64,000 nt of DNA from NCBI RefSeq assembly GCF_002292295.1, contig NZ_DBBS01000015.1:124231-188230 (forward strand). The letters are read 5' to 3'. This DNA comes from Sphingomonas sp. UBA978 (GTDB lineage Bacteria > Pseudomonadota > Alphaproteobacteria > Sphingomonadales > Sphingomonadaceae). The first letter of the stretch is position 1. Each line of letters begins with the position of its first letter. Under the pieces are notes generated by a model, which saw only the letters and a list, made by a program, of their open reading frames with translations, ran no database searches and was not told where the DNA came from. This document shows positions 44,509 through 52,476 of the stretch, piece after piece. Both the position numbers and the translations under genes were made by a program.

Positions 44509-46320
44509 ATGAACTCCGAAGTCTCTGCCGTCACCGACCGTATCATCGCGCGATCGAAGGACAGCCGCGCCGCCTATCTGGCGCTGATCGATCGCGAGCG
44601 GGAGAATGGCGCGCGGCGGCCGCAGCTCGGTTGTGCCAATCTCGCGCATGCCTATGCCGGGACCGAGGAGGATCGCGACACGCTGCGTGCCGATACCGGC
44701 ATGAACATCGGCATCGTCACCGCCTACAATGACATGCTGAGCGCGCATGCCGTCTATTACCGCTATCCCGAGCTGATGAAGGTCTGGGCGCGGGAGGTCG
44801 GCGCGACGGCACAGGTCGCGGGCGGCGTGCCGGCGATGTGCGACGGGGTGACGCAGGGCTATCCCGGCATGGAGCTGTCGCTGTTCAGCCGCGACACGAT
44901 CGCGCTGTCGACCGCCATCGCGCTCAGCCACGGCACGTTCGAGGGCGCGGCGCTGCTCGGCATCTGCGACAAGATCGTGCCGGGCCTGCTGATGGGCGCG
45001 CTGCGCTTCGGCCACCTGCCGATGGTGCTGATCCCCGGCGGCCCGATGCCGTCGGGTCTCGCCAACAAGGCGAAGGCCGCGGTGCGCGAGGCCTATGCCG
45101 AAGGGAAAGCGGGCCGCGAGGAGCTGCTCGACGCCGAGATCCAGGCCTATCACGGCAAGGGCACCTGCACCTTCTACGGCACCGCCAACACCAACCAGAT
45201 GATGATGGAGGTGATGGGCCTGCACATGCCCGGCGCGGCCTTCGTCAATCCCGGCACCAAGCTGCGGCAGGAGCTGACGCGCGCGGCGGTGCATCGTCTC
45301 GCCGGCATGGGCTGGCGTGGCGAGGACTATCGTCCGATCGGTCATTGCGTCGATGAAAAGGCGATCGTGAATGCCGCGGTCGGCCTGCTCGCCACCGGCG
45401 GATCGACCAACCACCTGCTGCACGTCCCCGCCATCGCGCGTGCGGCGGGAATCGTCATCGACTGGGAGGATTTCGATCGCCTCAGCCGCGCGGTGCCGCT
45501 GATCGCGCGCGTCTATCCCAACGGATCGGCCGACGTGAACGCGTTCGAGGCGGCGGGCGGCATGCCCTTCGTCGTCCGGGAATTGCTGTCGGCGGGACTG
45601 CTGCATGGCGACATCACCACGGTCACCGGCGACAGCCTGTCGGCCTATGCCGACAAGCCGGTGATCGCCGACGACAAGCTGACCTGGGAGCCGGTCGGCG
45701 ACAGCGGCGACACCAGCATCCTGCGCCCCGTCGCCGAGGCCTTCTCGCCCGATGGCGGCATGCGCATCCTCGCCGGCAATATCGGCCGGTCGTGCATCAA
45801 GGTGTCCGCGGTCGACCGCGAGCGCTGGGTGATCGAGGCACCGGCGCGCGTCTTCCACGACCAGCTCGACGTGATCGAGGCGTTCAAGCGCGGCGAGCTG
45901 GAACGCGACGTCGTCGTCGTCGTCCGCTTCCAGGGGCCGCGCGCCAACGGCATGCCCGAACTCCACAAGCTGACCCCGCCGCTCGGCGTATTGCAGAACC
46001 GCGGGTTCAAGGTGGCCCTGGTCACCGACGGCCGCATGTCGGGCGCGAGCGGCAAGGTGCCGTGCGCGATCCATTGTTCGCCCGAGGCGCTCGGCAACGG
46101 CGCGATCGGCAAGATCCGCGACGGCGACATCATCCGCGTCGATGCGCTCAACGGCACGCTGGATGCGCTGGTCGATCCGGCGGAATGGCTGGAACGGCCG
46201 CTGTGTGACGCCCCCGGCGCGGCGACCGGCATGGGCCGCGAGCTGTTCGGCATGTTCCGCGGACTGGCGGACGAAGCCGAAAAGGGCGCGTCGGGAATGC
46301 TGGCCGCGGCGGGGTTGTAG
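44509..46320 (+). CDS. edd: Phosphogluconate dehydratase
   Basis: Iron-sulfur enzyme of the IlvD/Edd family converting 6-phosphogluconate to 2-keto-3-deoxy-6-phosphogluconate. The 603-residue product starts MNSEVSAVTDRIIARSKDSR. Cluster Cys lie in GVPAMCDGVTQGYPGMELSL and LLGICDKIVPGLLMGALRFG; GRSCIKVSAVDRERWVIEAP and VTDGRMSGASGKVPCAIHCS are family landmarks. An upstream in-frame ATG at 44437 lies inside pgl and is rejected. It is followed by an 88-bp palindromic element before glk. Confidence 0.96.
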   Translation: MNSEVSAVTDRIIARSKDSRAAYLALIDRERENGARRPQLGCANLAHAYAGTEEDRDTLRADTGMNIGIVTAYNDMLSAHAVYYRYPELMKVWAREVGATAQVAGGVPAMCDGVTQGYPGMELSLFSRDTIALSTAIALSHGTFEGAALLGICDKIVPGLLMGALRFGHLPMVLIPGGPMPSGLANKAKAAVREAYAEGKAGREELLDAEIQAYHGKGTCTFYGTANTNQMMMEVMGLHMPGAAFVNPGTKLRQELTRAAVHRLAGMGWRGEDYRPIGHCVDEKAIVNAAVGLLATGGSTNHLLHVPAIARAAGIVIDWEDFDRLSRAVPLIARVYPNGSADVNAFEAAGGMPFVVRELLSAGLLHGDITTVTGDSLSAYADKPVIADDKLTWEPVGDSGDTSILRPVAEAFSPDGGMRILAGNIGRSCIKVSAVDRERWVIEAPARVFHDQLDVIEAFKRGELERDVVVVVRFQGPRANGMPELHKLTPPLGVLQNRGFKVALVTDGRMSGASGKVPCAIHCSPEALGNGAIGKIRDGDIIRVDALNGTLDALVDPAEWLERPLCDAPGAATGMGRELFGMFRGLADEAEKGASGMLAAAGL

Positions 46321-46328
46321 AAGAGTAA

Positions 46329-46416
46329 CCGTCCTCACCCTTCGCCGCCTGCGGCGTCTTTCCCTCTCCCGTCGGGAGAGGGAGGGAGCGGCAAAGCCGC
46401 GGAAGGGTGAGGACGG
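46329..46416. repeat. 88-bp imperfect palindromic element between edd and glk
   Basis: The outer arms CCGTCCTCACCCTTC (46329-46343) and GAAGGGTGAGGACGG (46402-46416) are exact reverse complements of 15 bp. The interior contains a second perfect stem, CCCTCTCCC-GTC-GGGAGAGGG, and GCCGC/GCGGC arms. It sits just after the edd stop and before the glk ribosome-binding site. It has the look of a REP/BIME-type intergenic repeat, and may act on mRNA stability or partial termination inside the operon. Confidence 0.75.
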
Positions 46417-46436
46417 AGCGAGCCTAGGAGAGAAGA

Positions 46437-47402
46437 ATGCAACTCGTCAGCGTCGACATCGGTGGCACGCATGCCCGCTTCGCGATCGCGGAGGTGGAGG
46501 ACGGCCACGTCGTCTCGCTCGGCGAGCCGGTGACGCTCAAGACCGCCGAGCACGCCAGCCTGCAGACCGCATGGCAGGCGTTCGCCGCGCGGCACGACGG
46601 CCCGCTGCCCAAGGCTGCGGCGATCTCCGTCGCCTCGCCGATCACCGGCGACATCATCCGCCTGACCAACAATCCCTGGGTGATCCGCCCGTCGCTGATC
46701 CCCGAACGGCTCGGCGCCGACGTCTATACCGTCATCAACGATTTCGGCGCGGTCGGCCATGCCGTCGCGCAGCTGCCGGCCGAGGATTTCGAGCATCTCT
46801 GCGGTCCCGACACGCCGCTGCCGGAGCAGGGCGTCACCACCGTCTGCGGGCCCGGCACCGGCCTCGGCGTCGCGCAGGTGTTCAAGACCGGCAGCGGCTA
46901 TCACGTCCTGCCGACCGAGGGCGGCCATGTCGATTACGCGCCGCTCGACGGGATCGAGGACGCCTTCGTCAAGCGCCTGCGCCGCACCTACACCCGCGTA
47001 TCGGCCGAGCGGATCTGCTCCGGCCCCGGGATCATCGCGATCTACGAAACACTGGCGGAAATGGAGGGCCGCGCCGTCCCCAGCCGCGACGACAAGACGA
47101 TCTGGACCGAGGCGATCGAGGGCACCGATTCGATCGCGCTCGCCGCGCTCGACCGCTTCTGCCTCGCGCTCGGCGCCGTCGCCGGCGACCTTGCGCTGGC
47201 GCATGGTGCCAAGGCGGTGGTGATCGCCGGCGGCCTCGGCCTCCGGATCAAGGACAAGCTGATCCGTTCGGGCTTCGACCAGCGTTTCCAGGCCAAGGGC
47301 CGCTTCCAGACGCTGATGGCGGGCATTCCCGTCAAGCTCATCACCCATCCGCAGCCCGGCCTGTTCGGCGCCGCGGCCGCTTTCGCCCAAGACCATTCGT
47401 AA
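46437..47402 (+). CDS. glk: Glucokinase
   Basis: ATP-dependent phosphorylation of glucose, supplying glucose 6-phosphate for zwf. The 321-residue product is of the bacterial GlkA family: phosphate-1 VSVDIGGTHARFAIAEVEDG, catalytic Asp in YTVINDFGAVGHAVAQLPAE, phosphate-2 VTTVCGPGTGLGVAQVFKTG and adenosine region HGAKAVVIAGGLGLRIKDKL. GGAGAG precedes the ATG. Its place in the Entner-Doudoroff cluster supports glucose as the substrate. Confidence 0.95.
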   Translation: MQLVSVDIGGTHARFAIAEVEDGHVVSLGEPVTLKTAEHASLQTAWQAFAARHDGPLPKAAAISVASPITGDIIRLTNNPWVIRPSLIPERLGADVYTVINDFGAVGHAVAQLPAEDFEHLCGPDTPLPEQGVTTVCGPGTGLGVAQVFKTGSGYHVLPTEGGHVDYAPLDGIEDAFVKRLRRTYTRVSAERICSGPGIIAIYETLAEMEGRAVPSRDDKTIWTEAIEGTDSIALAALDRFCLALGAVAGDLALAHGAKAVVIAGGLGLRIKDKLIRSGFDQRFQAKGRFQTLMAGIPVKLITHPQPGLFGAAAAFAQDHS

Positions 47403-47415
47403 AGGGACATCCGGC

Positions 47416-48021
47416 ATGACCGATATCGCCACCATCATGCAGACCAGCGCCGTCATCCCGGTGCTGGTGATCGACGACGCCGCCACCGCCCGCCCGCTCG
47501 CCGAGGCTTTGGTCGCCGGCGGCCTGAAGGTGCTCGAGGTGACGCTCCGCACCCCCGCCGCGATGGAGGCGATCGCCGAGATGAAGACGGTGCCGGGCGC
47601 GATCGTCGGCGCCGGCACCGTCGTCAGCGAGGCGCAGGCACGCGACGTGATCGACGCCGGCGTCGAATTCATCGTCTCGCCGGGCCTGACCGAGCGGCTC
47701 GCGCGGCCCATCCTCGACGCGGGCGTCGCCTATCTGCCCGGCACCGCGACCGCCGGCGACATCATGCGCGGCCTCGATCTCGGCCTGACCCATTTCAAAT
47801 TCTTCCCCGCCGAAACCTCGGGCGGACTGAAGGCGCTGAAGGCGCTCGCCGCCCCCTTCTACCAGTGCCGTTTCTGCCCGACCGGCGGCATCACCGAAGC
47901 CTCCGCCCCCGACTGGCTGGCATTCAAGCCGGTGCTGTGCCTCGGCGGCAGCTGGGTAACCGGCGGCACGATGGCGGAGGTCGAGGCCAGGGCGCGGGCG
48001 GCTAGCGCGCTGCGCGGATAG
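47416..48021 (+). CDS. eda: 2-dehydro-3-deoxy-phosphogluconate (KDPG) aldolase
   Basis: Class I aldolase cleaving KDPG to pyruvate and glyceraldehyde 3-phosphate, completing the Entner-Doudoroff route. The 201-residue product has the catalytic Glu in GLKVLEVTLRTPAAMEAIAE and the Schiff-base Lys in LTHFKFFPAETSGGLKALKA. FCPTGGITEASAPDWLAFKP is the phosphate-binding part. It starts 13 bp after glk. A long inverted repeat 10 bp after its stop probably ends the operon. Confidence 0.95.
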   Translation: MTDIATIMQTSAVIPVLVIDDAATARPLAEALVAGGLKVLEVTLRTPAAMEAIAEMKTVPGAIVGAGTVVSEAQARDVIDAGVEFIVSPGLTERLARPILDAGVAYLPGTATAGDIMRGLDLGLTHFKFFPAETSGGLKALKALAAPFYQCRFCPTGGITEASAPDWLAFKPVLCLGGSWVTGGTMAEVEARARAASALRG

Positions 48022-48030
48022 GAATGCCCG

Positions 48031-48063
48031 AGCCGATTCGGTCTACAAGGGACCGAATCGGTT
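48031..48063 (+). terminator. Long perfect inverted repeat after eda (probable transcription end)
   Basis: CCGATTCGGTC (48033-48043) and GACCGAATCGG (48051-48061) are exact reverse complements of 11 bp with a 7-base loop TACAAGG; flanking G-T and A-T pairs extend the stem to 13 bp. It lies 9 bp after the eda stop. No T tract follows, so it could also be a protein-binding palindrome in the leader of the next gene. Confidence 0.55.
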
Positions 48064-48086
48064 GCACGGCCGGTTGCTTTGCCAGC

Positions 48087-48491
48087 ATGATCGGTCGGAT
48101 GTTCGATATCCGCCGCGACCCGGTCCGACCGCTGATCCACGTCTCCATGACCGGGTTCTGGTCGACCGATACGGTCGACCGTTACGGCGAAGCGCTGGGT
48201 GCCGCCCTCGCCCCGTCGCTGGCACGGGCAGAGCGGATCTGCCTGTTGATCGACGCCACCAGCTATCCGGTCCAGTCGGTGAGCGTCGCCGAACGCTTCA
48301 CGGCCATGCTGGCGCGGTGGCCGGCACCACAAGACGGACCGGTCGCCGGCGTTGCTATCATCGCGGGATCGATGCTGAACAAATTGCAGGCCGAACACAC
48401 CTTCGGCGATACCGCCCTGGTGTTCCTCGATCGCGACGCGGCGTCGGAGTGGATCGACGCACGGCTCGGCGTCGACCTCACCGCGTCCTGA
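48087..48491 (+). CDS. STAS-like (SpoIIAA-fold) orphan protein, paralogue 1
   Basis: A protein of about 134 residues with no signal peptide or membrane segment: MFDIRRDPVRPLIHVSMTGF, ICLLIDATSYPVQSVSVAER and LVFLDRDAASEWIDARLG. The alternating beta/alpha pattern and the D-P-x-R..V-x-x-x-G-F opening resemble SpoIIAA-like/STAS proteins, and it clearly resembles the product at 55721-56209. Starts at 48087 and 48099 are possible; neither has a good Shine-Dalgarno. An even earlier start (48024) would place coding sequence across the inverted repeat after eda. Function unknown. Confidence 0.7.
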   Translation: MIGRMFDIRRDPVRPLIHVSMTGFWSTDTVDRYGEALGAALAPSLARAERICLLIDATSYPVQSVSVAERFTAMLARWPAPQDGPVAGVAIIAGSMLNKLQAEHTFGDTALVFLDRDAASEWIDARLGVDLTAS

Positions 48492-48494
48492 CCC

Positions 48495-49463
48495 CTACAT
48501 CTCGCCGCGTTGCCGGCGGATCGCATACCATTTGCGGACATTGGCATTATGCTGGTCGAGCGTGTCGGCGAAGACATGCCCGCCCGTGCCGTCCGCGACG
48601 AAATAGAGCGCGTTCGACTGCGCGGGATCGAGCACCGCATCGATCGAGGCGCGCCCGGGATTGGCGATCGGCCCGACCGGCAGCCCCGCCTCGGCATAGG
48701 TGTTGTAGCCGTTCTTCGCCTGCAATTCGGATCGCAGGATGCGGCGACCGAGCGGCCGCCCCCTCGTGATCGGATAGATCACGGTCGGATCGGCCTGCAA
48801 TGGCATGCCGCGCTTCAGGCGATTGGCGTAGACGGCGGCGACGGTGCGCCGCTCGGACGGCTTGCCGGTTTCCTTCTCGACGATCGAGGCGAGGATGATC
48901 GCCTGCTGCGGCGTCGTCACCGCGATACCCGGCTTGCGCTTCGCCCAGGCGGCGGCGAGATAATCGCGCATCGCCTTCTGCATCCGCGCGACCACCGACG
49001 CGCGCGTATCGCCGCGCTGGAAGGCATAGCTGTCGGGCAGGACCGACCCTTCCGCCGGCACCGGCACATTGCCGGTCAGCCCGTCCGCCTTCGCCAGCGC
49101 GTCGTGGACCAGCACCGACGGATAGCCCTCCGGCACCACGACCAGCCGCTGCAGCACCTTGCCGCCCTGCAGCATCTTGAGGATGTCGGACGGGCTGGTG
49201 CGCGGCGGGATACGATATTCGCCCGCCTTGATCGGCTCGCCCGAGCCGAACACGCGCGCGAACAGCCGGAAACGGCTGGCCGAGGTGATCGCCCCCGCGC
49301 TTTCCAGCGCGCGTGCCGCCGACGCAAGGCTGCTGCCCTCGGCGACCTGCACGGTCAGCGTGCGCGGCGCCGGGCCGCTGCCGCCCCAGCCGCGCACCAC
49401 CATAACCGCCGCGACCAGCGCGACGAGGCCGATCAGCAGACCGAGGCAACCGACCTTGCGCAC
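48495..49463 (-). CDS. mltG: Endolytic murein transglycosylase MltG
   Basis: YceG-like transglycosylase thought to terminate nascent glycan strands. A 322-residue protein with an N-terminal membrane anchor (LGLLIGLVALVAAVMVVRGW), a LysM-like segment, and a catalytic region containing the key Glu in AIILASIVEKETGKPSERRT. PLQADPTVIYPITRGRPLGR and NGYNTYAEAGLPVGPIANPG are signatures of the family. It follows fabF by 4 bp, a common alphaproteobacterial arrangement. Confidence 0.95.
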   Translation of the reverse strand: MRKVGCLGLLIGLVALVAAVMVVRGWGGSGPAPRTLTVQVAEGSSLASAARALESAGAITSASRFRLFARVFGSGEPIKAGEYRIPPRTSPSDILKMLQGGKVLQRLVVVPEGYPSVLVHDALAKADGLTGNVPVPAEGSVLPDSYAFQRGDTRASVVARMQKAMRDYLAAAWAKRKPGIAVTTPQQAIILASIVEKETGKPSERRTVAAVYANRLKRGMPLQADPTVIYPITRGRPLGRRILRSELQAKNGYNTYAEAGLPVGPIANPGRASIDAVLDPAQSNALYFVADGTGGHVFADTLDQHNANVRKWYAIRRQRGEM

Positions 49464-49467
49464 CGGG

Positions 49468-50724
49468 TCAGAGCGCCTTCATCACCAGGGATGCGTTGGT
49501 GCCGCCGAAGCCGAACGAATTGTTCAATACCGCCCGCACCTCGCGCTTCCGGGCGACGTGCGGGACGAGGTCGACGCCCTCGGCGCCTTCGGAGGGGTTG
49601 TCGAGGTTGAGCGTCGGCGGCACGATCTGGTCGCGCATCGCGAGGATGCAGAAGATGCTTTCCACCGCGCCGGCACCGCCGAGCAGATGGCCGATCGCCG
49701 ATTTGGTCGAGCTCATCGACAGGCCGCCGATCGCGTCGCCGAACAGACGCTTGACCGCGCCCAGCTCGATCATGTCCGCCATCGTCGACGTGCCGTGCGC
49801 GTTGATATAGTCGATGTCGGACAGTGCGAGGCCGGACCGGCGCATCGCCATCTCCATCGACCGGTAGGCGCCCGATCCCTCGGGTTCCGGCGCGGTGACG
49901 TGATAGGCGTCGCCCGACAGGCCGTAACCGACCACCTCGCAATAGATCTTCGCACCGCGGGCCTTGGCGCGCTCATATTCCTCGAGCACGACGACGCCCG
50001 CGCCCTCGCCCATGACGAAGCCGTCGCGATCGCGGTCATAGGGGCGGCTGGCCTGTTCGGGCCGGTCGTTGAAGCTGGTGTTGAGCGCGCGCGCCGCGGC
50101 GAATCCGGCGATCCCGATCGGGCAGATCGTGCTTTCCGACCCGCCGGCGAGCATGACGTCGGCATCGTCCAGCGCGATCATCCGCGCGGCATCGCCGATC
50201 GAATGCGCGCCGGTGGAGCAGGCGGTGACGACCGCATGATTCGGCCCCATCAACCCGTATTTGATCGAAACCTGACCCGAGATCAGGTTAATGAGCCGGC
50301 CGTGGACGAAGTGCGGGCTGACCCGCTTCGGCCCCTTTTCGGCGAGGACGAGCGATTCGCTCTCGATCCCCGGCAGACCGCCGATGCCCGAGCCGATCGA
50401 ACAGCCGGCGCGGAACCGCTCCGCCTCGGTCATCTCGGTGAGGCCCGCATCCTCGAGCGCCTGGCCGGCGGCATCGATGCCATAGACGATGAAGGGATCG
50501 ACCTGCCGCTGGACCTTGTGGTCGACGCGCTTGTCGGGATCGAAGCCATAAGGGTGATCGGCGGGCTTGACCTCGCAGGCGATCAGGCATTTCTGGTCCG
50601 ATGCGTCGAACCGCGTGATCGGCCCCGCGCCCGATTTGCCCGCGATCAGGTTGGCCCAGGCCGTCTCGACGTCCGCGCCGAGCGGCGTCACCAGACCCAA
50701 ACCGGTTACGACAACGCGCCGCAT
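49468..50724 (-). CDS. fabF: Beta-ketoacyl-ACP synthase II
   Basis: Condensing enzyme of fatty-acid elongation, 418 residues. The start is the ATG at 50724 (MRRVVVTGLGLVTPLG). The catalytic triad is Cys in AVVTACSTGAHSIGDAARMI, His in YINAHGTSTMADMIELGAVK and His in KSAIGHLLGGAGAVESIFCI. The C terminus ALNNSFGFGGTNASLVMK-like LNNSFGFGGTNASLVMKAL is intact. It lies downstream of acpP behind a terminator-like hairpin. Confidence 0.96.
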   Translation of the reverse strand: MRRVVVTGLGLVTPLGADVETAWANLIAGKSGAGPITRFDASDQKCLIACEVKPADHPYGFDPDKRVDHKVQRQVDPFIVYGIDAAGQALEDAGLTEMTEAERFRAGCSIGSGIGGLPGIESESLVLAEKGPKRVSPHFVHGRLINLISGQVSIKYGLMGPNHAVVTACSTGAHSIGDAARMIALDDADVMLAGGSESTICPIGIAGFAAARALNTSFNDRPEQASRPYDRDRDGFVMGEGAGVVVLEEYERAKARGAKIYCEVVGYGLSGDAYHVTAPEPEGSGAYRSMEMAMRRSGLALSDIDYINAHGTSTMADMIELGAVKRLFGDAIGGLSMSSTKSAIGHLLGGAGAVESIFCILAMRDQIVPPTLNLDNPSEGAEGVDLVPHVARKREVRAVLNNSFGFGGTNASLVMKAL

Positions 50725-50782
50725 ACCCTTCACTCCATCCAGTCCAAACACGTTGCCACCGGCCGCGCCGGGGGCTCTTACG

Positions 50783-50827
50783 AAAAACGGCCCCCCGCCC
50801 TCTAGCAGGGGACGGGGAGCCGTTCAG
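50783..50827 (-). terminator. Rho-independent terminator between acpP and fabF (minus strand)
   Basis: Read on the minus strand, AACGGCTCCCCG pairs with CGGGGGGCCGTT around a loop containing TGCTAGA, followed by TTTTCG. It lies 36 bp after the acpP stop and may limit read-through into fabF, keeping acyl carrier protein expression higher than that of fabF. Confidence 0.8.
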
Positions 50828-50862
50828 ATCCGGCCCTCAGCGGGCGCGGGCAAGCTGAAAGC

Positions 50863-51099
50863 TCAGCCCTTATGCTCGTCGATATAGGTGATCGCGTCCT
50901 TGACGGTCGTGATCTTCTCGGCGGCATCGTCGGGGATCTCGACCCCGAACTCTTCCTCGAACGCCATGACGAGCTCGACGATGTCGAGGCTGTCGGCACC
51001 CAGGTCGTCGATGAAGCTCGCGTCCTCGGTCACCTTGTCGGCTTCGACGCCGAGATGCTCGACGACGATCTTCTTCACGCGGTCGGCGGTCTCGCTCAT
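50863..51099 (-). CDS. acpP: Acyl carrier protein
   Basis: Carries growing acyl chains on a phosphopantetheine arm. The 78-residue product starts MSETADRVKKIVVEHLGVEA and has the attachment Ser in IDDLGADSLDIVELVMAFEE. It is highly acidic, as expected. The ATG at 51099 has AGAGGGA upstream; the in-frame extension to 51174 is Pro/Arg-rich and rejected. It lies between fabG and fabF. Confidence 0.98.
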   Translation of the reverse strand: MSETADRVKKIVVEHLGVEADKVTEDASFIDDLGADSLDIVELVMAFEEEFGVEIPDDAAEKITTVKDAITYIDEHKG

Positions 51100-51230
51100 G
51101 GTATAGTCCCTCTTCGCTTTGGGGGTGTTTCGTTGTTCCTGAACGCCCGTAGAACGGGCGGGTTCGGGTGGCAAGCGTCTGTTAAGGGTCCGCCGCGACG
51201 GCCACCCTCGGCCCGTTATAGATCGTGTCC

Positions 51231-51971
51231 CTAGATCATGGCCATGCCGCCGTTGACGTGCAAGGTCTGTCCGGTGACATAACCCGCCTCACGGCTGGCG
51301 AGATAGACGACGGCGGCGCCGATGTCCTGCGGCGTGCCGAGGTCGCCCGCGGGGATGCGGCCGAGCAGCGCGCTCTTCTGCGCCTCGGGCAGGACGTCGG
51401 TCATCGCCGAACGGATGAAGCCCGGCGCGACGCAATTGACGGTGATGTTGCGGCTGGCGAGTTCCTGCGCCAGCGCCTTGGACATGCCGACCAGCCCCGC
51501 CTTGGAGGCGGCATAATTCGCCTGCCCCGGATTGCCGGTCTGCCCGACGACCGAAGTGATCGACACGACGCGGCCGAACCGCTGCTTCATCATCGGCTTG
51601 GCCGCGGCGCGGACCAGGCGGAACGCAGCCTCGAGGTTGACGCGGATCACCTGATCCCATTCCTCGTCCTTCATCCGCATCGCAAGGTTGTCGCGGGTGA
51701 CGCCGGCATTGTTGACGAGGATATCGATCCGCCCGCCGAGCGCCTGCACCGCCTGCGGCACGAGCGCGTCGACCGCGGCCGCATCCGACAGGTCGCAGGG
51801 CACCGCGACATGCTCGCCGCCGAGGCCTGCGCGGAACGTCTCCAGCTTGTCGGCATTGGACCCCGACACCGCCAGCCGCGCCCCCTGCCCCGCCAGCGCC
51901 TGCGCGATCGCGGACCCGATACCCCCGGACGCCCCGGTCACCAGCGCCGTCATACCTGTGAGATCGAACAT
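51231..51971 (-). CDS. fabG: 3-oxoacyl-ACP reductase
   Basis: NADPH-dependent reductase of fatty-acid synthesis, 246 residues from the ATG at 51971 (MFDLTGMTALVTGASGGIGS), which follows GGAGAAGAG. Nucleotide-binding GASGGIGSAIAQAL, NNAGVTRDNLAMRMKDEEWD and the catalytic GQANYAASKAGLVGMSKALA (Tyr-x3-Lys) are present. A TTG four codons earlier is less likely. Downstream is acpP after 131 bp; upstream, a GxxExxY cassette separates it from fabD. Confidence 0.95.
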   Translation of the reverse strand: MFDLTGMTALVTGASGGIGSAIAQALAGQGARLAVSGSNADKLETFRAGLGGEHVAVPCDLSDAAAVDALVPQAVQALGGRIDILVNNAGVTRDNLAMRMKDEEWDQVIRVNLEAAFRLVRAAAKPMMKQRFGRVVSITSVVGQTGNPGQANYAASKAGLVGMSKALAQELASRNITVNCVAPGFIRSAMTDVLPEAQKSALLGRIPAGDLGTPQDIGAAVVYLASREAGYVTGQTLHVNGGMAMI

Positions 51972-51984
51972 TCTCTTCTCCAAC

Positions 51985-52407
51985 CTAGCTATCTTTGGTC
52001 GCGCAGAGGCGCGGAGGACGCAGAGGGGCGATGGTTGTTGACGAGCCGGCGCACACCCCCTTGAGCGTCTCGCCCCCGAAGTTGATGAGCAGCCCGACGG
52101 GCTGCCCGGTCAACCGCAGATATGTGAGGAGTTGCTTGGCGTGGACTGGCAACAACCGTTCGACGGACTTAATCTCGACGATCAACCTGCCGTCGACCAG
52201 CAGGTCCATCTTGAATGCCCCCTGGATACGGACGCCCTCGAAATCGATATCGACAGGCTGTTGACGCGCAACCGTATATCCCAGCTGCGCCAACCGCGCC
52301 GCGAGCACGGCCTCGTACACGCTTTCAAGCAGGCCCGGCCCCAGATCGCGATGCAATCGCAAGGCGACGTCCAAAACGTCACCGCTGATGGCATCGATGT
52401 CACGCAA
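51985..52407 (-). CDS. GxxExxY-family protein (PD-(D/E)XK-like fold)
   Basis: A 140-residue protein of the widespread GxxExxY family (PDDEXK_3). The name motif is seen in RDLGPGLLESVYEAVLAARL, and a nuclease-like D-x(n)-E-x-K triad in FKMDLLVDGRLIVEIKSVER; QLLTYLRLTGQPVGLLINFG is the conserved end. The start is probably TTG at 52407 with GAGGG just upstream. The gene splits fabG from fabD and is bounded by 27-bp inverted repeats; its last codons lie in one repeat and its ribosome-binding site beside the other. The function of the family is unknown. Confidence 0.85.
   Translation of the reverse strand: MRDIDAISGDVLDVALRLHRDLGPGLLESVYEAVLAARLAQLGYTVARQQPVDIDFEGVRIQGAFKMDLLVDGRLIVEIKSVERLLPVHAKQLLTYLRLTGQPVGLLINFGGETLKGVCAGSSTTIAPLRPPRLCATKDS
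52000..52026. repeat. Left terminal inverted repeat of the GxxExxY cassette
   Basis: CGCGCAGAGGCGCGGAGGAC (first 20 bases) begins a 27-bp sequence whose inverted copy lies at 52419-52445. The outer 13 bases match exactly and the inner 14 match at 11 positions. On the minus strand it encodes the C-terminal PLRPPRLCA of the GxxExxY protein. Confidence 0.75.
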
Positions 52408-52418
52408 GCCCTCTTCTT

Positions 52419-52445
52419 CCTCCGCGTTCTCTGCGCCTCTGCGCG
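52419..52445. repeat. Right terminal inverted repeat of the GxxExxY cassette
   Basis: CTCTGCGCCTCTGCGCG forms the outer part of this 27-bp inverted copy of the repeat at 52000-52026. It lies just upstream of the GxxExxY start on the minus strand and supplies GGAGG as a possible ribosome-binding site. Confidence 0.75.
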
Positions 52446-52476
52446 CAAAACCGATTTCCGCGGCTTCGCGTGAACA

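Noticed and set aside
44350..46338. 662-codon open frame antisense to edd
   Set aside because: The phosphogluconate dehydratase frame is fully supported; the antisense frame is His/Arg/Asp-rich without a domain.
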